Shown piece by piece: positions 60,891 to 64,000 of a stretch of 64,000 bases of DNA. The translations under genes were made by a program, and so were the position numbers. The DNA is taken from positions 37,530 through 101,529 of the forward strand of contig CADCBQ010000010.1 in the NCBI GenBank assembly GCA_902799745.1, given 5' to 3'. Every line of letters starts with the position of its first letter. Positions within the stretch are counted from its first letter, which is position 1. This DNA comes from Fibrobacter succinogenes. GTDB taxonomy: Bacteria; Fibrobacterota; Fibrobacteria; Fibrobacterales; Fibrobacteraceae. The notes under the pieces were generated by a model. The model did not search any database. It saw only the letters and a program-made list of their open reading frames with translations, and was not told where the DNA came from.

Positions 60891-61136
60891 TTAAGCTTCT
60901 TTCCCGAGAACAGCGCGGGCGAGCTGATCGGCACACGATGTCGGCTTCCCGTTGCAGGTGTTGCCCAGGAGCTTTGCCGCGATATCTTCGGCGCTCATGC
61001 CTTCGCAGAGTTTGGCAATCGCTTTCAGGTTGCCGTTACATCCGCCCGTAAAGCGGATGTTTCTGATTTTGTCGCCATCACGCGTGAACTGGATGGTTGT
61101 CGCGCAAACGCCCTTGGTCTTGAAAGTCTCTTCCAT
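60891..61136 (-). CDS. TSCPD domain protein (TIGR03905-like)
   Basis: This 81-residue protein is a stand-alone TSCPD domain: GVCATTIQFTRDGDKIRNIR, FTGGCNGNLKAIAKLCEGM and the signature TSCADQLARAV. TSCPD domains occur at the C-terminus of some ribonucleotide reductases and as small free proteins; the cysteine-rich motif suggests metal binding. Start ATG 61136 is chosen because homology begins there; the frame is open upstream without start signals. TATATTTA at 61164-61171 (minus strand) is a likely -7 box. It is divergent from the Fic gene. Confidence 0.82.
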   Translation of the reverse strand: MEETFKTKGVCATTIQFTRDGDKIRNIRFTGGCNGNLKAIAKLCEGMSAEDIAAKLLGNTCNGKPTSCADQLARAVLGKEA

Positions 61137-61196
61137 ATGTGTCTCGGGGTTGAAGGTATGCGTTAAATATACAATGATTCCTGAAAAAATGAGATT

Positions 61197-61268
61197 CTGC
61201 ATAAGATTTATGAAAAATTATGCAGATTATGATGCTTTTCTGCATAAAAAGAATTATATTATATGCAG
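61197..61268. promoter_or_regulatory. four alternating TTATGCAG/CTGCATAA half-sites
   Basis: CTGCATAA (61197-61204), TTATGCAG (61218-61225), CTGCATAA (61240-61247) and ATATGCAG (61261-61268) occur with start-to-start spacings of 21, 22 and 21 bases, about two helical turns each. TATATT at 61255-61260 lies between the last two, at the presumed Fic-gene promoter. The alternating orientation gives two inverted pairs. Confidence 0.75.
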
Positions 61269-61282
61269 AAAAGGGCCTATTT

Positions 61283-62329
61283 ATGCATGAGTTTGACTAT
61301 TCCTTCTTGAAAAATGGGGTCTTGCCCGCAAATTTGGTCAATACGACATCCTCTATTGCGTCGTTAAGGACAATGGCGTCGTTTCGCAAGGAATCCCAAC
61401 AAGAAGTTTTCACGGAACTTGAATCCATTGCCAAGATCCAGTCCGTCAAAAGTTCAAATGCCATCGAGGGCATCATCACCAGCGATGATCGAATTGCGCA
61501 AATCGTGAACCAGAATAGCGCTCCGCTCAATCACGACGAAGCCGAAATTGCGGGTTATCGCGATGCGCTTTCGCTTATCCATACCGGTTATAATGATATT
61601 CCGTTTTCAGTGCAGAGCATGCTTTCTCTGCATCGGACTCTCCTCGCGCAAGTGGCACAAAGTCGCGGAGGCGTGTTCAAGAACGAAGACAATGTGATTC
61701 TGGAAATTGACAAGTCGGGTATGCGCAAGATTCGTTTTGCACCTGTGCGTGCTGCCGAAACGCAAAAGGCGATGGAACAGCTTGAACTCGCTTATATGGA
61801 TGCGGCGGCTGATGACTCGATAAGCAAGCTGTTGCTTATTCCATGCGTGATGCTTGACTTCCTGTGCATTCACCCTTTTAGGGACGGAAACGGCAGAATG
61901 TCGCGATTGCTTTCGCTACTTCTTTTGTACAAGAATGGCTACGATGTCGGTAAGTACATTTCTTACGAAGAGCAAATCAACAAGAACAAGTCGTGGTATT
62001 ACGAATCGTTGCGGGAGTCTTCCGTGAATTGGCATGAAAGTCGCAATGACTATTTTCCGTTCGTTCAGCATTTCTTAAGCATGCTTTATCAGTGCTATCA
62101 AGAATTGGACAAACGCTTTGCAACGGTAAATTCAAACAAGATAACAAAGTCTTCTCGCATCGAGGCTACCGTATTGAATAGCCTTCTTCCGATATCTAAA
62201 TCCGAAATTTGCAAAATTCTTCCCGATGTCAGCCCGACTACCGTCGAATATGTTTTGGGAAAGATGCTGAAAAGTGGAGTCGTCACGACAGTTGGCGCTG
62301 GGCGCGGAACGAAGTATTTGAGGAAGTGA
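61283..62329 (+). CDS. Fic family AMPylase-like protein with C-terminal winged helix
   Basis: This 348-residue protein has an N-terminal inhibitory motif S58-xxx-E62-G63 (KSSNAIEGI), the catalytic Fic core H197-PFRDGNGR-205 with every key residue, and a C-terminal region (about 280-348) predicted as a winged helix (SEICKILPDVSPTTVEYVLGKMLKSGVVTTVG). Fic enzymes usually AMPylate hydroxyl groups of target proteins, here under internal inhibition (class II). The helix-turn-helix region and the four half-sites just upstream suggest autoregulation, an inference. ATG 61283 fits homology; AAGGG is a modest SD. Confidence 0.88.
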   Translation: MHEFDYSFLKNGVLPANLVNTTSSIASLRTMASFRKESQQEVFTELESIAKIQSVKSSNAIEGIITSDDRIAQIVNQNSAPLNHDEAEIAGYRDALSLIHTGYNDIPFSVQSMLSLHRTLLAQVAQSRGGVFKNEDNVILEIDKSGMRKIRFAPVRAAETQKAMEQLELAYMDAAADDSISKLLLIPCVMLDFLCIHPFRDGNGRMSRLLSLLLLYKNGYDVGKYISYEEQINKNKSWYYESLRESSVNWHESRNDYFPFVQHFLSMLYQCYQELDKRFATVNSNKITKSSRIEATVLNSLLPISKSEICKILPDVSPTTVEYVLGKMLKSGVVTTVGAGRGTKYLRK

Positions 62330-62369
62330 TTCGACTTGTGAATTTTTATGGAGAAGATGTAAAGGATTT

Positions 62370-63119
62370 ATGAAAAAGCTTATTCTCACAATTCTTGCGT
62401 TTGGTTTTGCTATGGCCTTTGCGCAAAAGAACTCCGCTTCGGCAGATTTGAGCGAAACGGCAAAGAAGAGTTATGAGTATAGTACTGACACTATTCCGCC
62501 GACGATAAACTTCTATATAGGCCATTTCACAATAACGGATTTGTTCTTGCCTGCTTTTGGGGCTCTTCTATTTGACTTTACTCTTGAAAAAGAAAATTCT
62601 TACAATGGTTCATTGATATTCAATTTGACCACTTTTATGCGCTTTTTTGATATTGAAAATAATCAAGGAGAAAAAGATTGGGAAGGTTTTCGAAGCGTGA
62701 CTAGTTTAGGTGTGGGTTATCGTTATTATTTAGGGCACCTAATTATGCCGATTCCATCAAAATCAAAAGTGAAACAGAGAAATGTTCCCTTAAATAGTTT
62801 TTCGCCGTACATGCAAGCTATTGGATCCCCGGTCTTTAAATATGCCAACGACAAAAGTTATGGTAGTAAAGAAAGCAAAAGTTCAAGCCTTGATATAGGG
62901 TTCTCGACCTCGGCTTCATTAGGTCTTGTATGGAATATTTCAAATTTCTTATGGGATATAAATCTTTTATATGGTTATCAGTATTGGTCTGATAAAGCAC
63001 GCAATATCTTAATTTTTGATCTCAGGGAAAAGAAGGATTCAATGAATTTACACTATTTCGTTAATGGCGTGGATCCTAAAGGTTTCTATTGGGGTTTTGA
63101 AAGCCGATTTGGTTTTTAA
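62370..63119 (+). CDS. exported protein of unknown function, probably outer-membrane beta-barrel
   Basis: This 249-residue protein has a signal peptide (MAFA-QKN) and then alternating hydrophobic/polar strands (INFYIGHFTITDL, SLGVGYRYYLG, LDIGFSTSASLGLVWNIS, YWGFESRFGF). The C-terminal phenylalanine is typical of outer membrane barrels. No known family is recognised. The base composition is more AT-rich than its neighbours, so it may be a recent arrival. AAAGGA precedes ATG 62370. Confidence 0.65.
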   Translation: MKKLILTILAFGFAMAFAQKNSASADLSETAKKSYEYSTDTIPPTINFYIGHFTITDLFLPAFGALLFDFTLEKENSYNGSLIFNLTTFMRFFDIENNQGEKDWEGFRSVTSLGVGYRYYLGHLIMPIPSKSKVKQRNVPLNSFSPYMQAIGSPVFKYANDKSYGSKESKSSSLDIGFSTSASLGLVWNISNFLWDINLLYGYQYWSDKARNILIFDLREKKDSMNLHYFVNGVDPKGFYWGFESRFGF

Positions 63120-63171
63120 TGGATTCCCTATTTTTCTAAATTATACCCCGTACAAAGATAAGGACTCGCTT

Positions 63172-64000
63172 ATGAATATTCTCGTCGTTGGTAGCGGTGG
63201 TCGCGAACATGCCATCGCTCTTGCTGTCAAGAAGTCGCCGCTGTGCGACACTCTCGTGTGCGCTCCGGGCAACCCGGGCATGGCTAACCTCGGCAAGTGT
63301 GTGCCGGTGGATGTGGCTGACCCCAAGGCCATTGCTGACCTCGCCGTAGCCGAAAAGATTGACCTCGCGATTATCGGCCCCGAAATTCCGCTCGTCGCTG
63401 GCGTGGTGGATGAATTCCGCCGCCGCGGTCTCCGTGCTTTCGGCCCGACTGCGGCTGCTGCCGCGCTCGAAGGCTCCAAGGCTTTCAGCAAGGATATCAT
63501 GAAGAAGTACAACGTGCCGACGGCAGCCTTTGAGACCTTCACCGATCTCGCCTCCGCGAAGAAGTTCCTCGCCGAACACCCGGCTCCGATTGTGGTGAAG
63601 GCGTCGGGCCTCGCTGCGGGCAAGGGCGCTATCGTCTGCATGACCGACAAGGAAGCGAACGACGCTGTCGAAGAAATGCTCGGCGACAAGGCGGTCTTCG
63701 GCGAATCCGGCAAGACGGTCGTGATCGAAGAATTCATGGACGGCGAAGAAGCCTCCATCTTCGTGGTTTGCGACGGCAAGGACTACGTGATTCTCTCTTC
63801 TGCCCAGGACCACAAGCGCGTCTTTGACGACGACAAGGGTCCGAACACGGGCGGCATGGGCGCCTACAGCCCGGCTCCGGTGGTGACCGACGCTCTCCTC
63901 AACGAAGTGAAGAAGACGATTATCGAACCGACCCTCAAGGGCATGGCCGCCGAAGGCAAGCCTTACACGGGCGTGCTCTACGTGGGCATCATGGTGACTG
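63172..64000 (+). CDS. purD: phosphoribosylamine-glycine ligase, N-terminal part
   Basis: The frame is open to the window end, giving 276 codons of a protein of about 420. It starts MNILVVGSGGREHAIALAV and has APGNPGMA, IGPEIPLVAGVVDEF, the ATP-grasp segment VVKASGLAAGKGAIV, EEFMDGEEASIFVV, and DHKRVFDDDKGPNTGGMGAYSP, all diagnostic of PurD. It catalyses the second step of de novo purine synthesis. A weak AAGGA lies upstream of ATG 63172. Confidence 0.97.
   Translation, partial: MNILVVGSGGREHAIALAVKKSPLCDTLVCAPGNPGMANLGKCVPVDVADPKAIADLAVAEKIDLAIIGPEIPLVAGVVDEFRRRGLRAFGPTAAAAALEGSKAFSKDIMKKYNVPTAAFETFTDLASAKKFLAEHPAPIVVKASGLAAGKGAIVCMTDKEANDAVEEMLGDKAVFGESGKTVVIEEFMDGEEASIFVVCDGKDYVILSSAQDHKRVFDDDKGPNTGGMGAYSPAPVVTDALLNEVKKTIIEPTLKGMAAEGKPYTGVLYVGIMVT

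Overview
The window most likely comes from a Fibrobacter genome (F. succinogenes or a close relative). Hallmark families occur together: TIGR02147/DUF4423 proteins, a TIGR02145 'F. succinogenes major paralogous domain' lipoprotein, a fibro-slime (TIGR02148) protein, four GH9 cellulase loci, a probable GH51 endoglucanase with a C-terminal carbohydrate-binding module, Ser-rich linkers, and C-terminal tails resembling type IX secretion sorting domains. Many promoters carry a TATATTTG-like -7 element, as in Bacteroidetes and relatives. No gene-free stretch exceeds about 260 bases; the intergenic gaps hold terminators, promoters and a dispersed REP-like repeat.

Layout. 1-2.0 kb: the end of an MqnA-like gene, a REC-GGDEF diguanylate cyclase and a KDPG aldolase. 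2.1-8.6 kb (minus): two tandem paralogous GH9 enzymes, the downstream one broken by a single-base frameshift. 8.7-10.8 kb (minus): a MacB-type ABC ATPase and permease. 10.9-15.3 kb: an OmpA-like protein with 11 calcium-binding TSP3 repeats, a GtrA-like protein and an acetyl-CoA hydrolase/CoA-transferase. 15.4-19.5 kb: two tandem lipoproteins ending in histidine-phosphatase domains. 19.6-22.0 kb: gamma, biotin-carrier and beta subunits of a Na+-pumping decarboxylase, without the alpha subunit. 22.2-27.9 kb: a 1927-residue GLUG-repeat surface protein.

28.1-38.5 kb is the most unusual part. Three cassettes each pair a TIGR02147 helix-turn-helix-like regulator with a lipoprotein carrying a shared 'QKGPF' domain, followed by an orphan lipoprotein of the same type. 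The promoters of two regulators and of the orphan share a palindromic site (best copy TTGTATTCC-T-GGAATACAA), a proximal half-site 83-84 bp downstream and a TATATTTG box 25-26 bp further on. In the two regulator genes the box is so close to the ATG that the mRNA is probably leaderless. This looks like a locally duplicated regulator/surface-lipoprotein system with a shared operator.

38.6-47.8 kb is mostly housekeeping: tRNA-His, a small double-zinc-site protein, a ComEC-like metallo-hydrolase lipoprotein, acyl-ACP thioesterase, aroA, a membrane-anchored solute-binding protein, a DacB-DUF1460 fusion, a small unknown protein and dxr. 47.9-57.4 kb is a plant-cell-wall degradation cluster: esterase, GH9, fibro-slime lipoprotein, GH51-like enzyme and GH9. 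57.5-64 kb: rseP, a tandem flavodoxin-like protein, a zinc-ribbon protein, a TSCPD protein divergent from a Fic-HTH protein with four regularly spaced operator half-sites, an unknown exported protein, and the start of purD.
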